Of a stretch of DNA of 64,000 nt, positions 33,081 through 42,427 are shown piece after piece. The notes under the pieces are model-generated. The model had not been told where the DNA came from, did no database searches, and was given only the letters and a program-made list of their open reading frames with translations. The DNA is taken from the NCBI GenBank assembly GCA_016706565.1, contig JADJJI010000011.1, positions 62,001-126,000 on the forward strand, read 5' to 3'. Numbering within the stretch: the stretch's first letter is position 1; each line of letters opens with the position of its first letter. This DNA comes from Piscinibacter sp. Lineage in GTDB: Bacteria > Pseudomonadota > Gammaproteobacteria > Burkholderiales > Burkholderiaceae_C. Both the position numbers and the translations under genes were made by a program.

Positions 33081-34067
33081 ATGAAGACGCGCCGCGTCGG
33101 CCGGTTCGATGTCTCGGCCATCGGCCTGGGCTGCATGAACCTCAGCCACGCCTACGGCGCGCCGCCGCCCGAGGAAGCCTCACAGGCCTTGCTGCGCGAA
33201 GCGCTCGACCTCGGCATCACCTTCTTCGACACCGCCGCGCTGTACGGCTTCGGCGCCAACGAGGAGCTGGTCGGCCGCACGCTCGCGCCGCACCGCTCGA
33301 AGTTCGTGCTGGCCAGCAAGTGCGGGCTGCACGGCGTCGATGGGAAGCGGGTCGTCGATGGCCGGCCCGAGACGCTGAAGTGGAGTTGCGAGCAAAGCCT
33401 GAAGCGGCTGCGCACCGACGTCATCGATCTCTTCTACCTGCACCGCTGGGACAAGAAGGTGCCGATCGAAGACAGCGTGGGCGCGCTGGCCGAGCTGGTG
33501 CGCGAGGGCAAGGTGCGCGAGATCGGCCTGTCGGAGGTGTCGGCCGCGACGCTGCGCCGCGCGCACGCCGTGCACCCGATCGCGGCGGTGCAGACCGAAT
33601 ACTCGCTGTGGACGCGCAACCCGGAGATCGCGGTGCTCGACGCCTGCCGCGAGCTCGGCGCCGCCTTCGTCGCCTTCAGCCCGCTGGCGCGTGGCTATCT
33701 CGGTGGCGAATTGCGCGACGTGGCCACGCTCGACGCGAAAGACCTTCGCCGGACCATGCCGCGCTTCGAGCCAGCGAACTACGCCGCCAACCTGCAACCC
33801 CTGGCGGGCTTCGAGGCGCTGGCCGCCGAGCGCGGCTGCACGCCGGCGCAGCTGGCGCTGGCCTGGGTGCTGGCGCGCGGCGAGCATGTCGTGGCGATCC
33901 CCGGTACGACGAAGCTCACGCACCTGCGCGACAACGCCGCCGCCGCGCAGGTCGAACTCGATGCCGCAACGATGGCGCGGCTCGATGCGCTGATCAACCG
34001 CGACAGCATCGTCGGCGGCCGCTACGACGCGGCGGCTCAGGCCGGCGTCGACACCGAAGAGTTCTGA
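33081..34067 (+). CDS. Aldo/keto reductase
   Basis: 328-aa (beta/alpha)8 NADPH-dependent oxidoreductase. The catalytic tetrad is visible: Asp and Tyr in FFDTAALYG, Lys in LASKCG, His in LFYLHRWD; the C-terminal cofactor loop is AIPGTTKLTHLRDNAAAAQ. It belongs to the YajO/potassium-channel-beta-like group. It starts 1 bp after the ligC stop, so it is probably co-expressed. A role in reducing an aromatic aldehyde such as vanillin-type substrates feeding the pathway is an inference from position only. Confidence 0.85.
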   Translation: MKTRRVGRFDVSAIGLGCMNLSHAYGAPPPEEASQALLREALDLGITFFDTAALYGFGANEELVGRTLAPHRSKFVLASKCGLHGVDGKRVVDGRPETLKWSCEQSLKRLRTDVIDLFYLHRWDKKVPIEDSVGALAELVREGKVREIGLSEVSAATLRRAHAVHPIAAVQTEYSLWTRNPEIAVLDACRELGAAFVAFSPLARGYLGGELRDVATLDAKDLRRTMPRFEPANYAANLQPLAGFEALAAERGCTPAQLALAWVLARGEHVVAIPGTTKLTHLRDNAAAAQVELDAATMARLDALINRDSIVGGRYDAAAQAGVDTEEF

Positions 34068-34075
34068 GCCGCCGC

Positions 34076-34822
34076 ATGGCTCGGCCGACGCTGCTGCTCC
34101 TGCCCGGCCTGATGTGTGACCGCGCGGCGTGGGCGCCGCAGGTCGAGGCCTTCGGATCGCGATTCGATTGCCTCGTGCCGCACTACGGCACGCTCGATTC
34201 GCTGCCGGCGATGGCCGCGCAGGTGCTGCGCGAGGCACCGCCCGGCCCGCTGTCGGTGGCCGGCCATTCGATGGGTGGCCGCCTCGCGTTCGAGATGTGG
34301 GCGCAGGCGCCGCAGCGCATCGAGCGCCTGGCGTTGCTCGACACCTCCTACCACCCGCTGCCGGTAGGCGCGGAAGGTGAGCGCGAACGCAGCGGTCGCT
34401 ACGCGCTGCTGGAGATCGCACGGCGCCGTGGCCTGCGCGCGATGGCGCGCGAATGGGCTCAGGGCATGGTGCACCCGAGCCGCCTCGGCACGCCCGTGTT
34501 CGAAGCGGTGCTCGACATGTTCGAGCGCAGCTCGGCCGAGGCCTTTGCCGCGCAGATCGAGGCACTGCTCGCGCGCCGCGATGCCACCGCGCTGCTCGCC
34601 ACGATCGACGTGCCCACCCTGGTGCTGTGCGGGCGCGAAGACGCCTGGAGCCCGCCCTCGCGCCACGAGTTCATGCACCGGCACATCGCAGGATCGACGC
34701 TGGCCGTCATCGAGCATTGCGGGCACATGAGCACGATGGAAGCGCCGGCGGCGGTGAACGCTGCGCTGGCCGGCTGGCTCGGCGGCCCGCTCGCGAATCG
34801 CGCCGCACCCGACGGGGTTTGA
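34076..34822 (+). CDS. Alpha/beta-fold hydrolase
   Basis: 248-aa hydrolase of the alpha/beta superfamily. The nucleophile elbow GHSMGG places the catalytic Ser at residue 65; the acid is likely the Asp in GREDAWSPPS and the base the His in EHCGHMSTMEAP. The oxyanion-hole strand is LLLLPGLMCDRAAW. It follows the aldo/keto reductase by 8 bp within the catabolic block and may hydrolyse an ester or carboxylated intermediate. There is no signal peptide. Substrate unknown. Confidence 0.85.
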   Translation: MARPTLLLLPGLMCDRAAWAPQVEAFGSRFDCLVPHYGTLDSLPAMAAQVLREAPPGPLSVAGHSMGGRLAFEMWAQAPQRIERLALLDTSYHPLPVGAEGERERSGRYALLEIARRRGLRAMAREWAQGMVHPSRLGTPVFEAVLDMFERSSAEAFAAQIEALLARRDATALLATIDVPTLVLCGREDAWSPPSRHEFMHRHIAGSTLAVIEHCGHMSTMEAPAAVNAALAGWLGGPLANRAAPDGV

Positions 34823-34890
34823 GTCAGGTCAAGTCCCTTCGGGCACCGGCGCGGCTCAATCGAGGGCCCCAGAGCGGTGAGGAGTCCACC

Positions 34891-35229
34891 ATGTCTGCAT
34901 CCATTCCCGGCACCACGCTGTTCGACGGCGCGCAGGCCCGCAAGGGCTACGCGCTGAACAGGATGTGCTTCTCGTTCAACGACGCCGCCAACCGCGAGGC
35001 CTTCCTGCGCGACGAAGAAGGCTACTGCGCGCGCTACCAGCTGACGCCGGCGCAGCGCGAGGCCGTGAAGGCGCGCAACGTGCTGCAGATGATCGAGGCC
35101 GGCGGCAATGTCTACTACCTCGCCAAGCTCGCAGGCATCTTCGGCCTGGACGTGCAGGACCTCGGCGCGCAGCAGACCGGCATGACCAAGGACGCATTCA
35201 AGGCGCGGCTCGTCGCCGCCGGGAGATAG
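34891..35229 (+). CDS. Second LigA-like extradiol dioxygenase small subunit
   Basis: 112-aa paralogue of LigA with the pattern FDGAQARKGYALNRMCFSFNDAANREAFLRDEEGY, GGNVYYLAKLAGIFGLDVQDLGAQQTGMT. It lacks the C-terminal extension of the first LigA and differs in residues facing the active site (MIEAGG versus CIALGG), so a different ring substrate is plausible. GAGGAG precedes the ATG. A 68-bp gap from the hydrolase is the largest within this gene string after ligK, allowing a separate transcript. It pairs with the LigB-like gene 2 bp downstream. Confidence 0.85.
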   Translation: MSASIPGTTLFDGAQARKGYALNRMCFSFNDAANREAFLRDEEGYCARYQLTPAQREAVKARNVLQMIEAGGNVYYLAKLAGIFGLDVQDLGAQQTGMTKDAFKARLVAAGR

Positions 35230-35231
35230 GC

Positions 35232-36080
35232 ATGGCGAAGATCGTCGGCGGCATCATGAGCTCGCACGTGCCGGCCATCGGCCGCGCCATCGCCCGCAAC
35301 CTGCAGGGCGACCCGTACTGGAAGCCCTGGTTCGACGGCTTTCCGCCGGTGCGCGACTGGCTCGCCGAAGTGAAGCCCGACGTGGCGGTGGTCGTCTACA
35401 ACGACCACGGGCTGAACTTCTTCCTCGACAAGATGCCCACCTTCGCGGTGGGCGCGGCGCCCGAGTACCGCAATGCCGACGAGGGCTGGGGCATCCCGGT
35501 GGTACCGCCCTTCAAGGGTGACCTCGACCTCTCGTGGCACCTGATCGAATCGCTGGTGCGCGACGAGTTCGACATCACCACCTGCCAGGAAATGCTGGTC
35601 GATCACGCCTTCACGCTGCCGATGGCACTGTTGTGGCCCGGGCAGGGTGCGTGGCCGGTGCGCACGGTGCCGGTGTGTGTGAACACGGTGCAGTTCCCGC
35701 TGCCCACGGCGGGGCGCTGCTGGAAGCTCGGCGAGGCGATCGGCCGCGCCGTCGAGTCCTGGGACAGCGACGCGCGCGTCGTCGTCGTCGGCACCGGCGG
35801 GCTGTCGCACCAGCTCGACGGCGAGCGGGCCGGCCATATCAACAAGGAATTCGACCTGCGCTTCATGGACAGCCTGGTGCGCGAGCCGCAGTGGGCGACG
35901 CGCTATACCGTGGCCGAGCTGGTCGAGAAGGCGGGCACGCAGGGCATCGAGCTGCTGATGTGGTTGGTCACTCGCGCGGCGCTCACCGGCCGTGTGAGCC
36001 GGCTGCATTCGAACTACCACATCCCGATCTCGAACACGGCTGCCGGGCTGCTCTTGCTCGACAACCAGCCGATCGGCTGA
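35232..36080 (+). CDS. Second LigB-like extradiol dioxygenase catalytic subunit
   Basis: 282-aa type-III extradiol dioxygenase. Iron ligands are intact: His12 (SSHVPAIG), His59 (YNDHGLNF) and Glu240 (QGIELLMW), with the acid-base His in GTGGLSHQLDGERAG. It differs clearly from the first LigB along its length, so it is an old paralogue and not a recent duplication. Candidate substrates are gallate, 3-O-methylgallate or another catechol acid; bacterial gallate dioxygenases (GalA, DesB) are usually single fused chains, so a separate two-subunit form would be notable. Last gene of the catabolic block. Confidence 0.87.
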   Translation: MAKIVGGIMSSHVPAIGRAIARNLQGDPYWKPWFDGFPPVRDWLAEVKPDVAVVVYNDHGLNFFLDKMPTFAVGAAPEYRNADEGWGIPVVPPFKGDLDLSWHLIESLVRDEFDITTCQEMLVDHAFTLPMALLWPGQGAWPVRTVPVCVNTVQFPLPTAGRCWKLGEAIGRAVESWDSDARVVVVGTGGLSHQLDGERAGHINKEFDLRFMDSLVREPQWATRYTVAELVEKAGTQGIELLMWLVTRAALTGRVSRLHSNYHIPISNTAAGLLLLDNQPIG

Positions 36081-36108
36081 GCCGGCGCAGCGGGGCGCTC
36101 AAACTAGG

Positions 36109-36125
36109 CGCACCAAAGAGGGGCG
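36109..36125 (+). promoter_or_regulatory. Candidate NtrC-binding site 1
   Basis: CGCACC-AAAGA-GGGGCG fits one full half-site of the NtrC consensus (TGCACC-N5-GGTGCA), with the other half weaker. Centred about 120 nt upstream of the predicted sigma-54 start. Confidence 0.45.
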
Positions 36126-36136
36126 GCACCGCCAGG

Positions 36137-36153
36137 GTCACCAAATTGGTGCT
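36137..36153 (+). promoter_or_regulatory. Candidate NtrC-binding site 2
   Basis: GTCACC-AAATT-GGTGCT matches the NtrC enhancer consensus at 10 of 12 half-site positions, containing the palindrome-like core CACC-N5-GGTG. Centred about 95 nt upstream of the predicted start. Confidence 0.6.
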
Positions 36154-36214
36154 CGGCGGCGCGTAGCCGCCCGTGCCCGGGCCCACGCCGGGGCCGCGGA
36201 GTCTTCTTCGTGCT

Positions 36215-36230
36215 TGGCACAGAAGCTGCA
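36215..36230 (+). promoter_or_regulatory. Sigma-54 (-24/-12) promoter of the glnK-amtB operon
   Basis: TGGCAC-AGAAG-CTGCA: the GG and GC doublets are 12 nt apart and 14 of 16 positions fit the RpoN consensus. Together with two NtrC-like sites upstream this predicts induction under nitrogen limitation, with transcription starting near 36240. Confidence 0.75.
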
Positions 36231-36277
36231 GAACAGGTCACGTCCGCAACGTGTCCTCGTCCTTGGAGCTCCACCTC

Positions 36278-37376
<1,099 letters not shown>

Positions 37377-37402
37377 CTGATGCAGCACAACAAGAGACAA
37401 CC

Positions 37403-38902
37403 ATGAAGAAACTCATTGCGACTCTTGCCCTGGGCCTCGCGGTCCTGGGCTTCTCGGGGGCCGTTCTGGCCCAGGCGGCCTCGGCACCTGAAGCAGCAGC
37501 CTCCGTGGCCGCCGCCGTGGCGCCGGCAGCATCTGCCGTGGCCGAAGCGGCATCTGCCGCACCGGCGGCCGCGCCGGTGGCCAACAAGGGCGACGTGGCC
37601 TGGATGGTCGTGGCCACGCTGCTCGTCATCATGATGACGGTGCCGGGCCTGGCCCTCTTCTACGGCGGCCTGGTGCGCAGCAAGAACATGCTGTCGGTGC
37701 TGATGCAGGTGATGGTCACCTTCTCGATGATCGTGGTGCTGTGGTTCATCTACGGCTACAGCCTCGCGTTCACCGAAGGCAATGCCTACGTCGGCGGATT
37801 CGACCGCCTGTTCATGAAGGGGCTGTTCGATCCTGCGGCCGGCACATTCGCGATGGGCGCCACGTTCAGCAAGGGGGTCTACATCCCCGAGCTGCTGTTC
37901 GCCGCCTTCCAGGCCACCTTCGCCGGCATCACCTGCTGCCTGATCGTCGGCGCCTTCGCCGAGCGCATCAAGTTCAGCGCGGTGCTGCTGTTCATGGCGC
38001 TGTGGTTCACCTTCAGCTATGCGCCGATCGCGCACATGGTCTGGTTCTGGATGGGCCCGGACGCCTATGCCACGAAGGAAGTGGTCGACCAGATGAACGG
38101 CAAGGCCGGCCTGATCTGGCAGTGGGGCGCGCTGGACTTCGCCGGCGGCACGGTGGTGCACATCAACGCCGCGGTCGCGGGCCTGGTGGGCGCCTACATG
38201 ATCGGCAAGCGCGTGGGCTACGGCAAGGAGGCGTTCACGCCGCACTCGCTGACGCTGACCATGGTCGGTGCCTCGATGCTGTGGGTGGGCTGGTTCGGCT
38301 TCAACGCCGGCTCGGCGCTCGAAGCCAACAACAGCGCGGTGCTCGCCTTCGCCAACACCTTCTCGGCCACGGCCGCGGCGGTGCTGGCCTGGTGCATCGG
38401 CGAGACGCTGATGAAGGGCAAGGCCTCGATGCTCGGCGCCGCTTCGGGTGCGGTGGCCGGCCTGGTCGCCATCACCCCGGCCGCCGGCAACGTCGGCCTG
38501 ATGGGCGCCATCGTGGTGGGCTTCGTCGCCGGCTTCGCCTGCCTGTGGGGCGTGAATGGCCTGAAGAAGCTCCTCGGCGCCGATGACTCGCTGGACGTCT
38601 TCGGCGTGCACGGCGTGGGCGGCATCGTGGGTGCACTGCTGACGGGCGTGTTCAACACCCAGTCGCTCGGCGGCCCCGGCCTGGTGGGCGACTGGGTCAC
38701 GGCCTCGGTCACCTCCAACGCCATCGGTGCGCAGGTGTGGATCCAGCTCAAGGCGGTGCTGCTGACCATCGTGTGGTCGGGTGTCGTCTCGCTGGTGGCC
38801 TACAAGATCGTCGACCTGGTCATCGGCCTGCGCGTGCCGGAAGACGAGGAGCGCGAGGGTCTGGACATCACCTCGCACGGCGAAACGGCCTATCACAACT
38901 GA
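37403..38902 (+). CDS. amtB: Ammonium transporter
   Basis: 499-aa inner-membrane Amt/Rh channel with about 11 membrane helices. It begins with a cleavable signal peptide (LGFSGAVLAQA) and a roughly 40-residue Ala-rich linker, as in other proteobacterial AmtB precursors. Conserved elements: GLALFYGGLVRSKNML, the first pore His in FSYAPIAHMVWFW, FAGGTVVHINAAVAGLVGA, and the second pore His region DVFGVHGVGGIVGALLTGVF. The cytoplasmic C-terminus (RVPEDEEREGLDITSHGE) is the GlnK-responsive tail. Third gene of the nitrogen operon, ended by a strong terminator. Confidence 0.94.
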   Translation: MKKLIATLALGLAVLGFSGAVLAQAASAPEAAASVAAAVAPAASAVAEAASAAPAAAPVANKGDVAWMVVATLLVIMMTVPGLALFYGGLVRSKNMLSVLMQVMVTFSMIVVLWFIYGYSLAFTEGNAYVGGFDRLFMKGLFDPAAGTFAMGATFSKGVYIPELLFAAFQATFAGITCCLIVGAFAERIKFSAVLLFMALWFTFSYAPIAHMVWFWMGPDAYATKEVVDQMNGKAGLIWQWGALDFAGGTVVHINAAVAGLVGAYMIGKRVGYGKEAFTPHSLTLTMVGASMLWVGWFGFNAGSALEANNSAVLAFANTFSATAAAVLAWCIGETLMKGKASMLGAASGAVAGLVAITPAAGNVGLMGAIVVGFVAGFACLWGVNGLKKLLGADDSLDVFGVHGVGGIVGALLTGVFNTQSLGGPGLVGDWVTASVTSNAIGAQVWIQLKAVLLTIVWSGVVSLVAYKIVDLVIGLRVPEDEEREGLDITSHGETAYHN

Positions 38903-38947
38903 GTCGACCGATCGTCGATCGACGCCTCCGCCCCCGGGCGGGACGAA

Positions 38948-38974
38948 GGGCCACCACGAGGTGGCCCGTTTTTT
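38948..38974 (+). terminator. Rho-independent terminator after amtB
   Basis: GGGCCACC-ACGA-GGTGGCCC forms a perfect 8-bp stem with a 4-nt loop, followed by G and six T residues (38969-38974). Confidence 0.92.
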
Positions 38975-39061
38975 CATGGGCGGCGCGGGGCTTGTGCCGG
39001 CACGCGATCGACCTCAAATGCCTAGAATTCCGTCTCCGTAGCGCTCCCCCGGGCCCCCGAC

Positions 39062-40357
39062 ATGGTTCCTCACCTCATCACCGCACTGACCGGCCCGATC
39101 AATGAACTGGAGCAGCGCATCCTGGAGTCGCTGCCCGCCATCGAGCGCTGGTTCCGGCTCGAATGGATGGAGCACACGCCGCCGTTCTACACCTCGGTGG
39201 ACGTGCGCAATGCCGGTTTCAAGCTCGCACCGGTGGACACCAACCTGTTCCCCGGCGGCTTCAACAACCTCACCGAGGAGATGCTGCCGCTGGCCGTGCA
39301 GGCCGCGATGGCAGCGATCGAGAAGATCTGCCCGGAAGCGAAGAACCTGCTGCTGATCCCCGAGAAGCACACGCGCAACACCTTCTACCTGACCAACGTG
39401 CAGCGGCTGATGCAGATCTTCACGCAGGCCGGGTTGAACGTGCGCCTGGGCACGCTGGACGACACGATCACCACGCCCACCGAGGTCGCACTGCCCGATG
39501 GCAGCAGCCTGAAGCTCGAGCCGCTGCTGCGCACGCGCGGCCGCCTCGGGCTGAAGGACTTCGATCCGTGCACGATCCTGCTCAACAACGACCTGTCGGG
39601 CGGCATCCCGAAGATCCTCGAGAACCTGCACGAGCAGTACCTGCTGCCGCCGCTGCACGCCGGCTGGGCGGTGCGGCGCAAGACCAACCACTTCCAGGCC
39701 TACGAGGAAGTGGCGAAGAAGTTCGCCAAACTGCTGGGCATGGACCCGTGGCTGATCAACCCGATGTTCGCGCACTGCGGCGAGGTCGATTTCAGCGACG
39801 GCACCGGCAGCGAGTGCCTGATGAGCAACGCCGAGGCGCTGCTGGGCAAGATCCGCCGCAAGTACAAGGAATACGGCATCAACGAGAAGCCGTTCATCAT
39901 CGTCAAGGCGGACGCTGGCACCTACGGCATGGGCATCATGACCGTGCGCGACCCGAAAGACCTGGCCGAGCTCAACCGCAAGACGCGCAACAAGATGAGC
40001 GTCATCAAGGAGGGCCAGCAGGTCACCCAGGTGATCCTGCAGGAAGGCGTGCCGACCTACGAGCGCGTCAATGACGCCGTGGCCGAGCCGGTGGTCTACA
40101 TGATCGACCGCTACGTGGTCGGCGGCTTCTACCGCGTCAATGCCGAGCGTGGCATCGACGAGAACCTCAACTCCCCAGGGGCGAGCTTCGTGCCGCTGGC
40201 TTTCGCCGAATCCGGCCATCTGCCCCGGCCGGGCGCCAAGCCGGGCGCCAGTGCGCCGAACCGCTTCTACATGTATGGCGTGATCGCCCGCCTGGCCATG
40301 GTGGCGGCGAGCTACGAGCTGGAAGCGACCGACCCGGACGCCGAGATCTACGAATAG
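39062..40357 (+). CDS. gshA: Glutamate-cysteine ligase, proteobacterial type (TIGR02049)
   Basis: 431-aa enzyme for the first step of glutathione synthesis, ATP-dependent coupling of glutamate and cysteine. It belongs to the type found in beta- and some gammaproteobacteria, distinct from E. coli GshA. Recognised by FRLEWMEHTPPFYTSVDVRNAGFKLAPVDTNLFPGGFNN, the KADAGTYGMGIMTV ATP-grasp-like segment and VYMIDRYVVGGFYRVN. A TAGAAT box lies 33 nt upstream of the ATG. The second enzyme, gshB, is 5 kb downstream and not in the same operon. Confidence 0.92.
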   Translation: MVPHLITALTGPINELEQRILESLPAIERWFRLEWMEHTPPFYTSVDVRNAGFKLAPVDTNLFPGGFNNLTEEMLPLAVQAAMAAIEKICPEAKNLLLIPEKHTRNTFYLTNVQRLMQIFTQAGLNVRLGTLDDTITTPTEVALPDGSSLKLEPLLRTRGRLGLKDFDPCTILLNNDLSGGIPKILENLHEQYLLPPLHAGWAVRRKTNHFQAYEEVAKKFAKLLGMDPWLINPMFAHCGEVDFSDGTGSECLMSNAEALLGKIRRKYKEYGINEKPFIIVKADAGTYGMGIMTVRDPKDLAELNRKTRNKMSVIKEGQQVTQVILQEGVPTYERVNDAVAEPVVYMIDRYVVGGFYRVNAERGIDENLNSPGASFVPLAFAESGHLPRPGAKPGASAPNRFYMYGVIARLAMVAASYELEATDPDAEIYE

Positions 40358-40395
40358 GGGCATTCCCGCGCCTCGTTGCTGCGGTGCAACATTGA

Positions 40396-40423
40396 TTGAC
40401 CGCAGGTAAGCGGGGCGCACAAT
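40396..40423 (+). promoter_or_regulatory. Predicted sigma-70 promoter of kup
   Basis: TTGACC (40396-40401), 16-nt spacer, CACAAT (40418-40423); expected start near 40430, leaving a GC-rich 48-nt leader. Confidence 0.5.
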
Positions 40424-40477
40424 GGCGCTCTCTCGAAGAACGAGCCGGACCGGGTTGAGCCCCGCCACCGGTATCAC

Positions 40478-42352
40478 GTGAGCCAGCCCAGTTCGAAGTC
40501 CAGCCTCGCGGCCTTGACGCTCGGCGCCGTCGGCGTCGTCTATGGCGACATCGGCACCAGCCCGCTGTATGCCTTCAAGGAAGTGTTCGCGCACGGCCAC
40601 GTGCCGATGAATCCGGAGAATATCTACGGCGTGCTGTCGCTGATGTTCTGGACGCTGACCGTGATCGTCTCGCTGAAGTACGTGCTGCTGATCCTGCGCG
40701 CCGACAACAACGGCGAGGGCGGCCTGATCGCGATGCTGGCGCTGGCCTCGGTGGCGGTGAAGGACAAGCCCGTGCTGCGCCAGCGGTTGCTGGTGATCGG
40801 CATCTTCGGCACGGCGATCTTCTTCGGCGACGGCGTCATCACGCCGGCGATCTCGGTGCTCTCGGCGGTCGAGGGCCTGGAGGTCGCCGCCCCGGCGCTG
40901 CACGCCTACATCGTGCCGGTCACGCTGGTGGTGCTCACCGCGCTGTTCCTGGTGCAGCGACATGGCACGGCCAGCGTGGGGCGCTTCTTCGGGCCGATCA
41001 CGGTGCTGTGGTTCGCGGTGCTGGCGGTGATGGGCTCGGTGCACATCGCCCGCAACCCGGCCATCCTGCTGGCGCTGAACCCGGTCTATGCGCTGGATTT
41101 CCTCACCGCGCACTTCGGCGTCGCCTTCGTCGCGCTCGGCTCGGTGGTGCTTTGCGTCACTGGCGCCGAGGCGCTGTACGCCGACATGGGGCACTTCGGC
41201 AAGAAGCCGATCCGCCTGGCCTGGTTCGGCCTGGTCTGGCCGGCGCTGGTGCTCAACTACTTCGGCCAGGGCGCGATGCTGCTCGTGCACCCGGAGAACA
41301 TCAAGAACCCGTTCTACGAGATGGCGCCGACCTGGGCGCTGTACCCGCTCATCGGCCTGGCCACGGCGGCCACGGTGATCGCCTCGCAGGCGCTGATCAC
41401 CGCGGCTTTCTCGGTGACCAAGCAGGCCATCCAGCTCGGCTACCTGCCGCGGCTGCGCGTCCTGCACACCTCGGTGCGCGACACCGGGCAGATCTACCTG
41501 CCCTTCGTGAACTGGGGCCTGTACGTGTGCATCGTGTTCGCGGTGGTGCTGTTCGGCTCCTCCAGCAAGCTGGCCGCGGCCTACGGCATCGCGGTGACGA
41601 TCGACATGCTGATCACCACCACGATGACCTTCTTCGTCATCCGCTACGGCTGGAAGTACCCCTGGTGGCTGTGCGTTGCGGCCACCGGCTTCTTCTTCGT
41701 GGTCGACTTCATCTACTTCTCCGCCAACGTCGTCAAGGTGTTCGACGGCGGCTGGTTCCCGGTGGTCATCGGTGCAGCGATGTTCCTGCTGCTGATGACC
41801 TGGAAGCAGGGTCGCCGGCTGATGGCCGAGCGTCTGCGCGAGGACGCGATCGACCTGCCCAGCTTCCTGGAGGCGGTGTTCGTCAGCCCGCCGGTGCGCG
41901 TGCCCGGCACCGCGGTGTTCCTCGTCAGCGACCAGGGCAGCACGCCCAACGCACTGCTGCACAACCTCAAGCACAACAAGGTGCTGCACGAGACCAACCT
42001 GTTCGTCACCGTGCGCCACCACGAGGTCCCGTGGATCGGCTTCGACAAGCGCTGCGACCTTGCCGCGCTGGGCAACGACTGCTGGCAGGTCACGCTGCAC
42101 TTCGGATTCAAGAACGACCCCGACGTGCCCGAGGCGCTGGCCCTGCTGAAGGACCGCGGCGTGATGCTCGACGAGATGGAGACCAGCTACTTCCTCTCGC
42201 GCGACATCGTCATCCCGACGCTGGGCGAGGGCATGTCGTTCTGGCGCGAGAAGCTGTTCGCGAGCATGCACCGCAATGCCGCCGCCGCAGCGGACTTCCT
42301 GAACCTGCCGACCAACCGCGTGGTCGAGCTCGGCGCCAAGGTCGAGATCTGA
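40478..42352 (+). CDS. kup: Potassium uptake protein Kup
   Basis: 624-aa KUP/HAK/KT potassium-proton symporter with about 12 membrane helices (residues 10-430) and a C-terminal cytoplasmic domain of nearly 200 residues. Signature parts: [23 protein letters not shown] at the start, [33 protein letters not shown], and [24 protein letters not shown]. Translation begins at GTG 40478, which fits the conserved N-terminus. Inner membrane; constitutive low-affinity K+ uptake is the usual role. Confidence 0.93.
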   Translation: MSQPSSKSSLAALTLGAVGVVYGDIGTSPLYAFKEVFAHGHVPMNPENIYGVLSLMFWTLTVIVSLKYVLLILRADNNGEGGLIAMLALASVAVKDKPVLRQRLLVIGIFGTAIFFGDGVITPAISVLSAVEGLEVAAPALHAYIVPVTLVVLTALFLVQRHGTASVGRFFGPITVLWFAVLAVMGSVHIARNPAILLALNPVYALDFLTAHFGVAFVALGSVVLCVTGAEALYADMGHFGKKPIRLAWFGLVWPALVLNYFGQGAMLLVHPENIKNPFYEMAPTWALYPLIGLATAATVIASQALITAAFSVTKQAIQLGYLPRLRVLHTSVRDTGQIYLPFVNWGLYVCIVFAVVLFGSSSKLAAAYGIAVTIDMLITTTMTFFVIRYGWKYPWWLCVAATGFFFVVDFIYFSANVVKVFDGGWFPVVIGAAMFLLLMTWKQGRRLMAERLREDAIDLPSFLEAVFVSPPVRVPGTAVFLVSDQGSTPNALLHNLKHNKVLHETNLFVTVRHHEVPWIGFDKRCDLAALGNDCWQVTLHFGFKNDPDVPEALALLKDRGVMLDEMETSYFLSRDIVIPTLGEGMSFWREKLFASMHRNAAAAADFLNLPTNRVVELGAKVEI

Positions 42353-42358
42353 TGACAG

Positions 42359-42420
42359 CCCCCCTGTCGCTGCGCTCTTGCCCCCAAGGGGCGTGGTCCG
42401 GCTTGGGGCGGCCCGGCGCC
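42359..42420 (+). repeat. Dispersed GC-rich leader repeat, copy B
   Basis: Lies between kup and benE, ending 8 nt before the benE ATG. Elements in order: CTGTCGCTGCGCTC, GCCCCCAAGGGGC (inverted repeat), then CTTGGGGCGGCCCGGCG. Resembles copy A (961-1024, minus strand) over its length and shares 17 exact bases with copy C (5937-5953). Confidence 0.55.
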
Positions 42421-42427
42421 GGACCGC

